DNA of 64,000 bases from Benincasa hispida (GCF_009727055.1 NC_052359.1:18408989-18472988), one strand, 5' to 3'. Shown: positions 36,231 to 48,780, counted from the stretch's first letter. Notes: generated by a model not told the origin, from the sequence alone. A program made the numbers and translations.

Positions 36231-38185
36231 AAATTTTTTTTGCCCTTAAATGATTTGAATGAGATTGAAAGCTTTGAGTTGAAGTGGTTACAGTTTATGG
36301 TAAATATTGATTTCATCATAAAACAAATTATAAACTAGTGCAATAGCCTTTTAAGGAAAAAAAGGTACAAACTACATTCCAGAACAGTAATTCAATTCTC
36401 AGTCCCAAGAAATTCACAACATTTTGTTTTTTAGGAAAAATTATTCATTTTTTTTTCTTAAGAAAAAAATTTCATAACCAAATATTTTTTGTGAAATTTT
36501 TTAGGTTTGAATGAGTCATTTTCAATATAATTTTTATTTAAATAAAAAATAAAATTTTCTAATAAAAATAATAATGTTATCCATCGTTGGAGTTGAATTA
36601 GTTGTAACTCACTATTGGATGATAAAATCATTTTCATATATCCAAGTAAACAAATTATAAAATTAATCTAACCATGATGATAATATTTGTCATGTTACTA
36701 TTTACAATTTGAAAAATCATCCACGATAAATATAACAATAAATTTCGCTTTCAATGTGCAAGCCAATCAAGATGTCAATTTGTAGTTTGGTATAATTGTC
36801 ACAATATTTGTCGTTGCAATATTAAAATTAATTAAAAATATATAAATAAACTACAAATTATTTTTTTACCGTGCAATTGCGAGGGCATATATGAAAATCA
36901 GTATAATTGTTGCCCAAGTGTAATTCACCTTTGACAATTTATCTTTTAACTTTTTCACATTTGAATTTTTAATTTGGTCATATAGATAAATATATCATAC
37001 AATAATTAAAATGATATACTAAAAAAAAAAAGCTAAAATTCAATAAATGATATGATAATTGGATAACAACTAAAATAGTTTAAAATTTTAAAAAAAATAT
37101 TCGGGTAAGAAAACTATTTAGTTGTGTGCAGTCCAAGCTGCATTCAATATAAAATTGTTAAGTGGCAATTTTATTTCTTTAAAATATTTTTTTCCTTTTT
37201 TGTGTTTGTGGTAAAGAAGTGGAGAACACAAAGGTTAGGTACAACTCACTCTTCAGATAAAAAATACTATATTTGCAAGTACATCTAAAAATGAAAATAT
37301 ATATTATATCTAAAGAACAAATCCACAAGATATTGAGTTCTTATTTGAATATTTAGTTACATGTATCTAGAAAGTTAGAGATTTCTAGGGGCATATCTTC
37401 AACATTCTATATGTGACGAAGGTGTGAGCGGCTATAAATATGATGTTTTACATTTTTTGCTATTTTTCAAAACCAAACAATAAAATCTATCATACAGTCA
37501 AATTTCTCTGAAAGATAAGGTTGAAAATCCAGAATAGTTAGAAATTGTAAAACTGGAATTGAAAAGGCAAGAAATTGAAACAACCAGACGACATGTGTCG
37601 ATGACTTATTTGCGATATTCGGTAATATATCTACAAACTTTTGGCAACTTTTTGAAAAGCACTAAAAAAGTGTTTTCTTAAACTTAGAATTTTGTTGGTT
37701 TGATGGATAATTAGTATTCGTTGATGCTTTTCTATGTTGAATTTATAGAACTGAGCATTCAAGCGAAATTAGTAGAGTTTTGAAGAAAATAGTCTTAAGA
37801 AGGGCAAAATAGTGCTAAGACATGAAAAGAGGTCAAATGGAGACGGAAATGACCTTAAAGTAGTGCCACAACGCTAGGCTTGGCACTTTAAGGTTGAGGC
37901 CATAAAATAGGGCAGTGATACAATGCTAAACTCTAGCCTTACAGTACTGCAATACAGATTCATGGGCTCGTCATTTTAATTCAACAGTGTTGTGGCACTG
38001 CTTTTGTTGCTAAGGCACTGTGACATTTCCAACATTATTTAAAAAATCTTTTCATTCAGAATTAATGGAGTTCGATTAAGGCCCTCTACAAGGACGATCG
38101 GGAGTCGATTTCTAGGCAAAGACGAACTTGGAGCTTTAAAGAGTTAAATGATCAAAGAGACCATTTGAGGTGAATTTTTGGAAAT
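36231..38185. other. AT-rich intergenic region
   Basis: No protein gene supported. A TATAAATA box-like site is at about 37434-37441 and is followed by about 700 bp without a long frame. This might be an old LTR or a non-coding transcript start, but there is no partner copy in the window to test it. Confidence 0.45.
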
Positions 38186-39078
38186 TGGTTATTCACACAC
38201 TATACGATTGTCTCACACGATGTCCTAACAATTTTAGAGAGAACAATAAAATAACAGAGCGTAAATCAAAGATAAACACAACGAGATTGCTGATTGGAAA
38301 AGATATTCCACAATATATATATATATATATATAAAAGTCAAGTAATTTCATTGTTGTACTTATCTGTAAATAACCGCGATTACAGTGACACCCATACAAC
38401 CTGACTTAGCTGATCACCTAGGCTTCCCCTAGATGTGAGACTCCCTCTCTCTTGAACTTAGGCTCCCCCTAAGTGTGTGAGACTCCCCCTCACTTGATGA
38501 TATCTTTCCTTCTACTTGTAAACTCCTTTACATGAGAACTTAGGCTCTCCCTAAATCTTGAGAACTCCCTTCTCGATGAATAATACCTTAGGCTCCCCCT
38601 AAGGTTTGAGAAATCCTTCTCGATGAAAAAAGTCTTGGGCTCCCTCTAAGACTAATCAACCTTCGTGATTTGAAGTAAGAACAAGTGAAGAACACACCGC
38701 CAGAAATAGCTCAAAGAACTTCTACTAAAAAACAATGTAGTGTTGTAAGAATTCTGTAAAGCTCACATAATAATCTTACAAATAATTGATGTGGTAACCC
38801 TAGTATGAAGACTTCTTGGACTTATATAGCACAACACAATGATGGAAAATATTCCCACATAAAATCATTAGCCCACCATAAAGGAAAACATCCCAAATAA
38901 AATATTCTGCAGAATAAGTTAAATAAGAAAAGAAATATTTTGCATATTTGACATCTAAAATAGCATCATTTGAGACAAGATCCACCAAAGAAAAAAACAA
39001 AGACAACTTCTAAAAGCCCAAGGGGTCAATGCCAACTACCTAAAAGAAATATAATTAGGCAATATCACATTTCTAACA
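38186..39078 (-). repeat. Element E 3' LTR
   Basis: On the minus strand it begins TGTTAGAAATGTGATATTGCC at 39078 and probably ends AATAACCA at 38186 (TG..CA, 893 bp). The left border is less sure. It contains a local group of near-repeats around 38420-38640 of the type CTTAGGCTCCCCCTAAG with GAGACTCCC, and an (AT)n run at 38313-38333. Confidence 0.65.
38313..38333 (+). repeat. (AT)n microsatellite
   Basis: About ten AT units in a row inside the element E LTR. Confidence 0.95.
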
Positions 39079-39499
39079 AACTACCAAATATATAATTTCT
39101 TTAACACTGGACATATTAAACACTTCCAACCCATACCAACAATTAACAAGGGTAGACAAAAAATAATAGAACTGTTAAACCATAGTAGTATTAAAGGTCC
39201 ATGCAAAAATAAGAACAAGGCTGAGAAAAACAAGTCTCGACCCACCAAAGACAAAAGATATCGAAACATAAACAACAGTCCAAAGACCGACAACAGGCCA
39301 AACACCAAACCAAACGTTTGCATCTGTTGTCATCCAACCATCAGACCAAGCCAAAAAAAAAAAAAAAAAAGTCAAAATGGCAACCAATCAACCAACTCTC
39401 CCTGGCTTAAAGAAAATATTTATGAAGAAGGCCCAACACAATCAGAATCTTCCCCAACCTACCTCATCAAATTCACCAACATAGTAAGTACACACTTCC

Positions 39500-41590
39500 A
39501 TCAGAAGCATGATCTATAACATCATTAGCATTTTAATCTCCTCAGACAAAGAGTGCATAAGATGATGACCAAAGGAAAAGGCAACCAAATCTGCACTTGG
39601 GGCTTCCTCGACAGTACTAGGAGAAGAAGGAGTAATGTTTGGAACAAAATGCCCTTGAAATAATTTGTAGTTGAAATTCAACATCCCAAGATTGGCACTA
39701 ATAGGTTCAGCATCTGAGAGCAAGTCAAGCTTCTAAGATAGCATAATTCGACAAATCAATCTTGGATAAGTAATGGGTAAGCTCAAAGCTTGTGATCCAA
39801 TATGCCTTCATAATTATCCAATGACAAAAGCTCGATAGTCAAAAGTAGCACTTTTTCCAAATTTATATAACAAAGTAGCCAAAGCAATTGAAAAACTAGA
39901 GTGTGAGAAGGAGGACACCAACTGGCAATCCTAATGTAAAACAACACAACATATTCAACATGTAGCTCAACAGAAGCAAACTGTCCAGTCTTAGGCCAAA
40001 CATTCTTCAAACCTTTATATTAATTCAGAAACAAAATATTTCACAGAAGAACACAACTCATGTGTGTTAAGGGAAACATTCCTATCAAGAAAAGAATTGA
40101 TCACAATAGTAATAAAAACAAAGTTGTAGCTTCTGAATAAACCCTTCGAAAGTCGGGAGAATTGGCATCATCAAAAGCAGGCGAGATATTCATAATAAAT
40201 TCTCTGACAAGTCTAAGATAATAGGGAACAAGGTTCAATATAGTCCCTATTATATCAGCTTTGATAATCAACTCTATGATATCAAGACATTCTTGAGCCT
40301 TTTCTGACAAACCTTTTCAGCAAAAATCTTCCTCTTAGTAACAAACTTTCAAAAGAAAGCACTTTCCTCAGAGTGAAATGAGGCACATCAAGAGGCACAA
40401 AAGGAATAGAGGTAGGATTTAACTTTTTCTTTTGACCTCGTGTATATGCACGAGCGGCTGTCCCTTGGACATTTTCAAACTCATCATAAAAACTGTTGAT
40501 CAACTCCTAATCTGTGGAAGACTCAGATACGTCTTCAGCATCTTCTTCATTAGAATTTTCTTTTAAAGACTCAAACTAATCTTTGCATTTTCTACGACAT
40601 CTTTCAACTTGGACAACATTTGGCTAAGAGGAACATCATCCTAACTGGAAGAATTTGACTCATGAGGATTACCCAAAGGTTTTGCAGAACTCCCCTCCTT
40701 TATCAAACTGGTTATGATCAACATTAATGCTTTCAAGATTACCACTCTCGTCTTACACTTTTTCAACATTCTCACTCGAAGACAACAAATTAGCAGACTT
40801 ATCGAGCACTTGATTATTTAAAAATTCATTTTTATCAGACCCACCATCAACAACATGAACAAAAGAGAATTCAACAGACCTTTCAACAACACTTTTATTC
40901 TTACACACAGACAATAACACAACGAGCTCATTAATAGTAGAACTAGAGACATTCACAGTAACATTCCCACAAGAACTCAACTTAGACTCATGCACAACTC
41001 GATCAATCAGTTCAGACGAACTAACAACATTCAAAGGAGCGTCAATGCTAGTTCTAGAGACATGAACATTCTCAGTAACAGGACTAGTTTCAAAAGTAGA
41101 GGGAAAATTCGATGTGTTAAAAAAACAGTTCATAAACTCGAACTTCTTTACTATAAGGTTCACCATGGTCAGAAGACATGTTTTTCTTAGAAACATGACT
41201 CACAACAAGGTAATCTTGTTTAGATTCAGAGGAACTACTAGAAGATGATTTGTTAGAGTTAGCTAAAATTGTCTTACATGATCCTACAAGATCAGTCGTA
41301 GTCAAGGCGATTGTGGACAACATGTCAATCTTCCTCTTAACAGAGACTGGAGAACCAACATTTGATCTCTTTCACTTGATGGAACGAGAAGTAGCAAGAT
41401 TATCGTTTGAGGGAGAATGTAACCCTCGTATTCGAATTCCATAAGCATTGGTAGTAGTCACGGGGATATCTATTTCAACAATCTTCTTTTCATTAGCTTT
41501 CTCTTTCAAACGAACCATCTTTTTCTCATGAACATAAGTCTTCTTTCTAATAATCACCATCATGCAAGTATAATACACAAAACAGATCAC
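39500..41590 (-). pseudogene. Envelope-like ORF of element E, decayed
   Basis: Open pieces in order from the N-terminus: 41372-41590, 41117-41323, 40753-41196, 40282-40503, 40101-40310, 39783-40010 and 39514-39723. Recognisable parts are a Lys/Glu-rich start (MVRLKEKANEKK), a Ser/Glu-rich middle, a segment ECLDIIELI with PYYLRLVREFIMN, then VEYVVLFYIRIASWCPPSH and LNFNYKLFQGHFVPNI. These resemble the envelope-like proteins found after pol in SIRE-type plant copia elements. The assignment is by recollection of the family. There are many stops, and no clear membrane or signal segment remains. Confidence 0.6.
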
Positions 41591-41789
41591 ACGAGTCGTT
41601 TAAGTAACGTGGGAAAAAAATATGAACAACCACGTTGGAATGAATTACCGCCTCAATTAATAACTGTCACCTACTTAATTTTAAATTTAAAATAACCACA
41701 TCATGAAACAAAATGTGGGCCACCAACAGAGAGTCATGGGCTTGTTAATAACCATGCCCAACGCTGCCAAAAACAACACAAATTAATTA

Positions 41790-42331
41790 GTTGCTATAAA
41801 TTAATTTTACAAAGGCCCAAACTTGCTCTTAAAAAGCTTCAAATTGAGTTGCATCCAAAACTTTAGTAAAATATGTGCAAACTGATCTTTAGCCTGAATA
41901 TGTTCAAGAACAATTTATTTATTTTCAACTAGATTACTAATGAAGTGATGTCGAATATTAATATGTTTAGTTCGCTTGTGCTAGACCAAACTTTTTGAAA
42001 TATTGATCGCACTTATGTTGTCACAATAAAGAGCTATGGCTTCCTGTGGAACATCATAATCTTTTAACATTTGTTTCATCCACATTAATTGGGTACAACC
42101 ACTGCCTACTGCAATATATTCGGCTTCTATAGTAGATAATAAGACAAAAAAAAATTTCTTGCTAAACCAAGATATTAGATTTTTTTTTGGTCCTCAGCCC
42201 AGTCAGCATTACAATAGCCTACAGGAGAGCTGCTAGTGTTAGAAGTATAGAATAACCTGTAATCACTTATCCCATTAATATACTTGATTATTCTCTTTGC
42301 TCCGAGAAGATATTTTAATTTGGGGAAAGAT
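41790..42331 (-). pseudogene. RNase H end of element E pol
   Basis: The minus strand reads (with breaks) RIIKYINGISDYRLFY, YCNADWAEDQ, SGCTQLMWMKQML, IALYCDN and HINIRHHFI, the order of a copia RNase H domain. Frame changes lie near 42150 and 41990. It is cut at 42331 by copia C. It differs from the A/B/C family (IALYCDN instead of ITLYCDN, and a different tail). Confidence 0.8.
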
Positions 42332-43480
42332 TGATTGCAGGGACCAAGATTGAATCCCGACCACAGTGGAAGCGTTCTCGCAAGAGATCACGTTTCATCC
42401 CGCAATTCGATTTTTTACAACAAATATAATCTCTATTCTAGGCGGAATAGATAAACATGTAAACTAGCATGCTTCTAGGGAAAAGGGTTAGAGCAGTTCT
42501 TACCTTTGTAGATTCCCTAGCGCCACGAACAAGCTTCTCTAAGGTTCCAATGAACGAATCTCCAAGCGGTCTTGATCACGAACAACTCCTTGAGCGATCT
42601 CAAACACTACCATGAGAGTTATCTTGTTATTCTCTGGGATCCCAATAGAAGAATAGGTGGTATCCAACTACTGGGAGAAGGAGAGTAGAGAAGATTTGGC
42701 TTAGAGAAAATTCTGCATAATAACACAAGAGAATTGTGTATTGTCAGAGTGTCTATACAACCAAAGTGGGTAGTATGTGTACATCCAAAGGGCCATGAGA
42801 AGGTCTTTATATAGGAAAGAGTTAAGAATCTTTCCCAATATATCTTTCTTTTCTATAATTAAATAACATTCATTTAGTTAATTAGCCCATTTAATTAAAT
42901 AACACTTATTTAATTTTTAATTTGCACAATAATAAAATAATCATTTATACATTAAACCCATTTAATGTATATATTTGATTATCATATACATCCCATGTAT
43001 ATGTGCAAAAGCGCTCTATTAAATAATTCATTGTGATTCTAATTCACTTGAATTAAATAATTTGAATCTTATTCAAATATTACTTCTTCATATTTAATTA
43101 TAGATCAAATCTATAATTAATTATATATTAATCACATCAATATATAGTTTTCTCAAATTAATTTGAACAATTCAAATTATCCCACTTAAGTATCCTCTAG
43201 TGAGCTAATGAGGGAACTTGGTGAACCTATAGATTAGAAGCTCCAATGATATGGGATTAATTGGTCAACTTCTTTAATCAAGTTAATCAATATTCTTAAC
43301 TGTGGGTACACTCCATTAAAGACCCACAACTGCACTCTTCTCACCACAACTATATTTCTATGTCCTCGGATATAGACCAATAACAGTGAATTAATCATTC
43401 ATAAGTGTTTGTAATTCCAATTGGATCAAATTATTGTTTTACCCTTTGGTTACCTCTGGCTCCTTAAGTACCAGTGCTCC

Positions 43481-43670
43481 CCACTTGGTCTCGTCCTCAA
43501 AATGGTACACATATTGGGTCGACGATCTACCCCCAAAAAACCAAACTCTGCCTCCTTCTTTTTCTTTTCGTATTATTTTGCTTACTATAAGCATTTCCGA
43601 TTTTAGCTAAGTTATCGGAGGCCTCTTTCAGCGTGCGTAATAGCTCACTGATCGAGCGCTCTTGCGCCCC
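43481..43670 (+). other. Foreign patch with a plastid 23S rRNA fragment
   Basis: Positions 43633-43668 (GTGCGTAATAGCTCACTG, then ATCGAGCGCTCTTGCGCC) match the highly conserved plastid 23S rRNA segment as I recall it. The 150 bp before it do not match the LTR family. The patch replaces about 250 bp of ordinary LTR sequence. It could be a tiny plastid insert, but replacement instead of simple insertion, and the adapter 300 bp away, favour a chimeric gap fill. Confidence 0.7.
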
Positions 43671-43961
43671 TCACCTATGCAGATCAAAGGACAATCCTTC
43701 GTGAACAATAGTTCATAATATACTCAAGATTAAGACTAAGTCACCTACGTCATCCTATTGAAATAGGAACCAAACTAGTCGACAGTGTTACATCTAGTGA
43801 TTACTATTTCGCTGTCCAGTCTTATGCAAACTCATTGCATAGGATACCTTCACTCGCATGCCACCTACATGAACATGTTGGATCATTACATTTATATCAA
43901 ATACAAGGTGGGTCATATCCATAGTGTTACCAGGATAAGGTACCCAGCCTTATTCCTATAC

Positions 43962-43999
43962 CTGTCTCTTATACACATCTAGATGTGTATAAGAGACAG
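43962..43999 (+). other. Tn5 mosaic-end mate-pair junction adapter
   Basis: CTGTCTCTTATACACATCT (43962-43980) is followed directly by its reverse complement AGATGTGTATAAGAGACAG (43981-43999). This is the junction adapter of transposase-based mate-pair libraries. The flanks repeat CCTTAT(T/C)CCTATAC on both sides, as expected when a mate-pair read bridged a gap. This is not biological sequence. Confidence 0.97.
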
Positions 44000-44060
44000 G
44001 CCTTATCCCTATACTGTAGACCATTTAGGCTAAATCTTGAGCATTATCACCGTATGTCTC

Positions 44061-45997
44061 TGGTTGGATTGGTGTCCTGAATCTCTGTTATATTCTCGTA
44101 GTTTGTAAACATTGTATAAACAAATTGTTATTAATAAAATAATTGTTATTTTATGAGCATAAATTCAATCTAAAAACTAAGATCCTAGGTTATTTTATAT
44201 AATTTATACAAGTATGTAGAGACGTACATGTAGAACTTGTTTAAAACAGTTTTATATACATTATAGTAGATGGATAAATTTGGGTACCTATCCTAGTTAC
44301 ACTACGAATACGACCCGCTTTATAGATGTTACAAGTGTGGTAAAGTGCTACAAATGATCTGATCTTAATCATTCATGTAGAGACATATGAGCGGGGGTAT
44401 CTTATACAGAGAGTTTGTATAAGACTGGATCACGAAATGATTAGTCTTATTATATAACACCGTTAATAGTATTGACTCATATTTCACTAAGATGACCATA
44501 GGTGACATGACCTGAATCCTGAGTGAGTTGTGAACTTTTGCCCATGAAGGCGGTCATTTGATTTTTATGGGTGAGAGTGGTCAGATGGCCAACTCAATAT
44601 GCCTACCATTTTGGGGATTCATCTCACTGGAGAGTTGGAAACACAACTATACAAGACGAAATTCACTTCTTCCCTGATGTCAGGGTAAGTAGATAAATTT
44701 CTCTCTTAAAGGCTGAATTTAGGGCTTGAACATTGTGGCCACACCCTCTTTTAGCCCAAAAGAGAGTTGGTCATAGTTAGACTATGACTTATTATTCATT
44801 AGAGGAATCAATGGTACTTAAGAAGTTGGATGTAACTATAGGGCCGAAACGGTAATTTTGGCCCAGTTGTACTTACGAACAATTTGTGAAGGGTCATTGC
44901 ATTATTGACTGGTTATATCCAATAGACACAGAAATATATCTGTACTGTGAAGAGTGCAGCTGTCAGTCTTTAGTGGAATGATCGACAATTAATGGAAGTT
45001 GGGTAATTTAATTAAAGATTTTAATTAATTATCCAAGTACCATTGGAGCTTCAATCTACAAGTCCACGAGGTCCCATCTGTAGCTCAAGAGGGATTCAAT
45101 TGAGAATTAATTTTGGATTAATTTGAATTGTTCAAATTAATTGAGGGAAATTAATTATATATGATATAATTATTTAAATTAATTATATGTGATATAATTA
45201 ATATAATGTATTAAATACATTATAATATAAAGTATTTTGAAAGGAATTTGAATATGATTCAAATACTGATTATATGAATGAGATTCATATAATTAAATTT
45301 AATATAAATATGATTTATGTTAAATATCATAAATAGTTGAGAGGAATTAAATATTTGAATATGATTCGAATATTAATTATATGGATGAGATTCATGTAAT
45401 TGAATTTAGTATAAATATGATTTATATTAAATGTCATGCACCGTTGAGAAAAAATAATACTATAGGTTATATGTTATATTTGATATAATATATAATGTGT
45501 GTGTATATATATATAATGTGTGTGTATATATATATAAATTTCCTTAGAAAAACGTGCAGCGAGGTTGGTTGGTTAAACGATTCATTCTTCATCTTATTCC
45601 TCGAAGTTCAACAGAGTAGAGTTCTCTCTAGGAAAAACTTATCCTCATTCCCCTCTCTTCTCTTTTCCCTCTTCCAAAATCCATAGCAGAGCCCACGCCT
45701 CCTGCTTATTCTCAATCCCTAAGGAGAATACAGGAGGTTCTATTTTGTGGTGGTGCCATTTGGGTTTTCAAATTAGAGATCTTAGAGAAGAAGATCCTGG
45801 TCGAGGGAATACGTGAAGAATTAATTGGCATCAAGGGTAAGTGTCATCTTCTTCCCTAATTCTCACTCAAAAGCACGCTGTAATTTTATGTTTCTTAATG
45901 CATATTTTTCTGATATGTAAAATTTATGAATTCTATTAGAACTAAAATGGAAACGATCCCCGCTTCCACTGAAAAACCTTCAGCGGTTTCTCTTTCA
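44061..45997 (+). repeat. Solo LTR of a copia element with perfect target duplication
   Basis: 1937 bp, beginning TGGTTGGATTGG and ending CTCTTTCA. The five bases GTCTC occur directly on each side (44056-44060 and 45998-46002). It lies in the LTR of copia C, in the opposite orientation. The internal part and second LTR were lost by LTR-LTR recombination. It is related to A/B LTRs through its core (GATGGCCAACTCAATATGCC). Confidence 0.92.
45490..45537 (+). repeat. Doubled (GT)n(AT)n microsatellite
   Basis: Two successive copies of ATAATGTGTGTGTATATATA inside the solo LTR. Confidence 0.9.
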
Positions 45998-46002
45998 GTC
46001 TC

Positions 46003-46174
46003 CACATACAGTTCAAGACTCATAAGGCACCTTCGATGGATTTAGGATGATTACGACAAATTAAACAATAATACAAACAATAACATTTATTGATTTAAAA
46101 TCTATAACTCTTTATTGATGACAGTCAATTATAAACATTTACTATCTACGAGTTTTAAGGCATAAAACTAAAAA
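46003..46174 (-). repeat. Copia C 3' LTR, right part
   Basis: On the minus strand it starts near 46174 (AGTTTTATGCCTTAAAACTCG) and matches the start of the D LTR (GGTTTTATGTCCTAAAACTC). It breaks at the solo LTR and continues at 44060 without loss apart from the GTCTC duplication. The polypurine tract (AAATGGGAG) is at about 46176-46186. Confidence 0.78.
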
Positions 46175-48780
46175 AACTCCCATTTGAACTAAAACTCTAG
46201 TCAGTGAGTTATACACAATCCAAAGACGACATTATTGTAAATAAATACAATAAACTAGGGCATCCATGTACCTATTACACATCTCCCACTTTTCCTAGAT
46301 TATCCAATGTACATGTCTCGTAGACCTAGATTATCTAGATGACCCTTATACACTTTAGCCGAGAGAGTGCCTTCGTAAATAAATCAGCACTAGCTACTAG
46401 CCCACTATTGTCACAATATTAAGGGATGGGTAAGTCCATATTTGAAACCATTACAAATCACTTAGAAACTTTTTTAGCCAAACTTCTTCCTTTTTTTGCT
46501 TCACAAGTAGCACATACTCAGATTCCATAATGATTCTTTGCAATACATCCTTGCTTGGTGTTACACCAAACTACAACTCTCTTGTTCAGGGTAAACACTG
46601 ATCCTGACATGGATTTTCCCGAATCCTTGTCAGTTCAAAATCAAAGTCAATGTATCCTATAAAGATCAAATCTTCAGCTCTATACACCGGCTGGTAATCC
46701 CTCGTTCTCCTAAGATACTTGAGGATGTTCTTAACACTGTCCAGTGGTCTAACCCTGGATTGGACTAGTACCTACTGATAATTCCTATTGCATAACAAAA
46801 GTCTAGCCTACTGCAAAGCATATAGGGAATATATCCTCAACTTGTTAAGGTGTCTAAGGTCACTATTCCTTTAAGTCAGTAAGGTACCCTACATCATTCC
46901 TAATGAGTAGGGTATCATTCACATAAAGTATTAGAAAAGTTAGTATATCTTTGATGATTTTCTTATAGATATAAGGTTCATCAACATTTTGATCAAAGCC
47001 AAAAGATTTGATCATTGTATCAAATCTAATGTACTAAGATTTGGATGCCTATTTCAACTCATAAATGGATCGATTCAGCTTGTAAACTTTTTGCTCCTGA
47101 CCTTGGGCTATGAACCCTTCAGGCTGAGACATAAAGATATCCTTCTCAAGATTTCCATTCAAAAGACCAGTCATGACATTCATTTGTCATACCTCATATT
47201 CATAATATATGGCTATGGACAAGAGAATTCTTTTAAACTTAAGCATAGCAACAAGGGCAAAAGTTTCCTCATAATTAACCCTTTCCCTTTGGATATAACC
47301 CTTTGCTACAAGTCTAGTTTTGAAGTTCTATACCTTCCCAGCTACATCTCTCTTTCTTTTGTAGATCCATTTACACCCTATGGGTTTGACCCCTTCAGGT
47401 AAATCTACAAGCTTCTATACTGAATTGGAATAGATAGACTCCATTTCAAGGTCCATGGCTTTGACCCATTGGTCCTTGTCTACGTCATTCATTGCCTGTT
47501 TATAAGATGATGGATCATCTCCACCATCATCTGGTATGACAACTTGAGTTCCAGTTAAACCCAACTAATGGTCAGGTTGTATCACAACTCTCCCACTGTG
47601 TCAAGGCACTTTCAATGATTGATAAGGACGAGACTGACCTGAAGTGCTGGCTTCTTCATTAACTCTTGATGAAGGACCAACTTCATCAACAACCCTCATT
47701 GATTCTTTAGTAGCTTCATTGAATATCACTTTACAACGTGGATTATGATCTTTCATGTGGTCTTCCTCTAAAAATGTAGTGTTTGTCGATACAAACACTT
47801 TATTTTCTTGAAGTCAAAAGAACAGATCACCTCTCATTTCCTTAGGGTAACTCAAAAGGTGTTTCAGAACACTCTTCGAGGGAACATTGTTCAAGATGTG
47901 AAGTCTCCATTGCATACCCCCAAAACGATTAAGGCAATTGAGCATAGCTCATCATAGAACAAACCATATCCAATACGGTTCTATCTCTTCTTTCTAATAC
48001 ACCGTTCTATTGTGGTGTACAAGGTGCTAAGAGTTGGGATTGAATTCCATGTTCTATCAACTAGTCCTGAAATTCTAAATCCATGTACTTCCACCCAAAT
48101 CAGATCGAAGTGTTTTAATACTTTTACCTAATAGGTTTTCAACTTCAGCCTTGTACTCTTTGAATTTTTCAAAGGCTTCAGACTTATATTCCATTAGGTA
48201 TAAGTAACCATACCTCTAATATTTATCTATCAATAAGATGAAATATTCGCACCCTTTTCTATCCTTTACATTCATTGGACCAAAAATATCTGAATGTATG
48301 AGCTCTAAGGGCTCTTTGACTCTATAACATTTTCCAGTAAAAGGTCTTTTGGTCATTTTTCCTTCGAGAAAAGATTTACATGGAAGTAATGAATCATCTT
48401 CTATCTTTCTTAGAAGTCCATTCTTTACCAATCTCCTAATCCTATCGAGATTTATGTGGCCTAGTCTCAAATGCCAAAGGTATATTTGATTGTTACTTGG
48501 AGAAATTCTATGCCTTTTACTTTGAGTATTAGCAGTTTTAAACATCTCATGATTTAAAAGTACTTTTGATTAGTTGGTCTTAACACATATAAAGTCTTCT
48601 AGTTTACCTGAACAAATAATTACATCATTTTCAAAATGAACGCTTCATTTGAATTAAAAAAAAAAAAAACAAAGTATGATTGTTAGGAAATACAAACAAG
48701 GTTCCTCTTCATCTTGAAAAAATGTATAAGTTTTCTAAAAACAAAAATCTATTTCCAAAAGACAACTAAGTAGCTCCCAC
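46175..48780 (-). pseudogene. Copia C pol: integrase, RT and RNase H remnants
   Basis: The pieces are colinear with copia B: RNase H at about 46280-46640, RT at about 46850-47430, linker at 47601-47798 (TNTTFLEEDHMKDHNPRCK), integrase at 47830-48545. In the integrase zinc region one of the two cysteines is lost (CKSF instead of CESC), while the first catalytic Asp remains (HSDIFGPMNV). Stops and deletions are more frequent than in A and B. Confidence 0.82.

Larger units (their letters stand above)
38186..42331 (-). mobile_element. SIRE-type copia element E, 3' part
   Basis: Minus strand, right to left: end of pol (RNase H, 41790-42331), then a decayed envelope-like ORF (39500-41590), a short untranslated part, and the 3' LTR (38186-39078). 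The presence of an envelope-like ORF after pol is the mark of the SIRE/Maximus lineage. The pol part is cut at 42332, where the LTR of copia C begins, so the rest of E probably lies to the right of C. Confidence 0.68.
42332..44060 (-). repeat. Copia C 3' LTR, left part
   Basis: It begins TGATTGCAGG at 42332, directly after element E pol, and continues to 44060, where the left target duplication of the solo LTR lies. It is related to the element D LTRs. About 250 bp of the D-type LTR are missing and replaced by foreign sequence at 43481-43668, and a sequencing adapter interrupts it at 43962-43999. Confidence 0.72.

Noticed and set aside
36098..36338. Two short open frames on opposite strands
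   Set aside because: They overlap the tRNA-His gene and are shadows of it.
40753..41323. Ser-rich minus-strand frames as a host gene
   Set aside because: Position after copia RNase H and the following segments fit an envelope-like ORF of the element.
43962..43999. Perfect 38-bp palindrome as a possible terminator or transposon end
   Set aside because: It is the mate-pair junction adapter.
42300..46200. Large inverted LTR pair around 44050 as a foldback element
   Set aside because: It is explained by a solo LTR inserted in opposite orientation into the copia C LTR, with GTCTC on both sides.
46989..47402. 137-codon plus-strand open frame
   Set aside because: It is the antisense of the copia C reverse transcriptase remnant.
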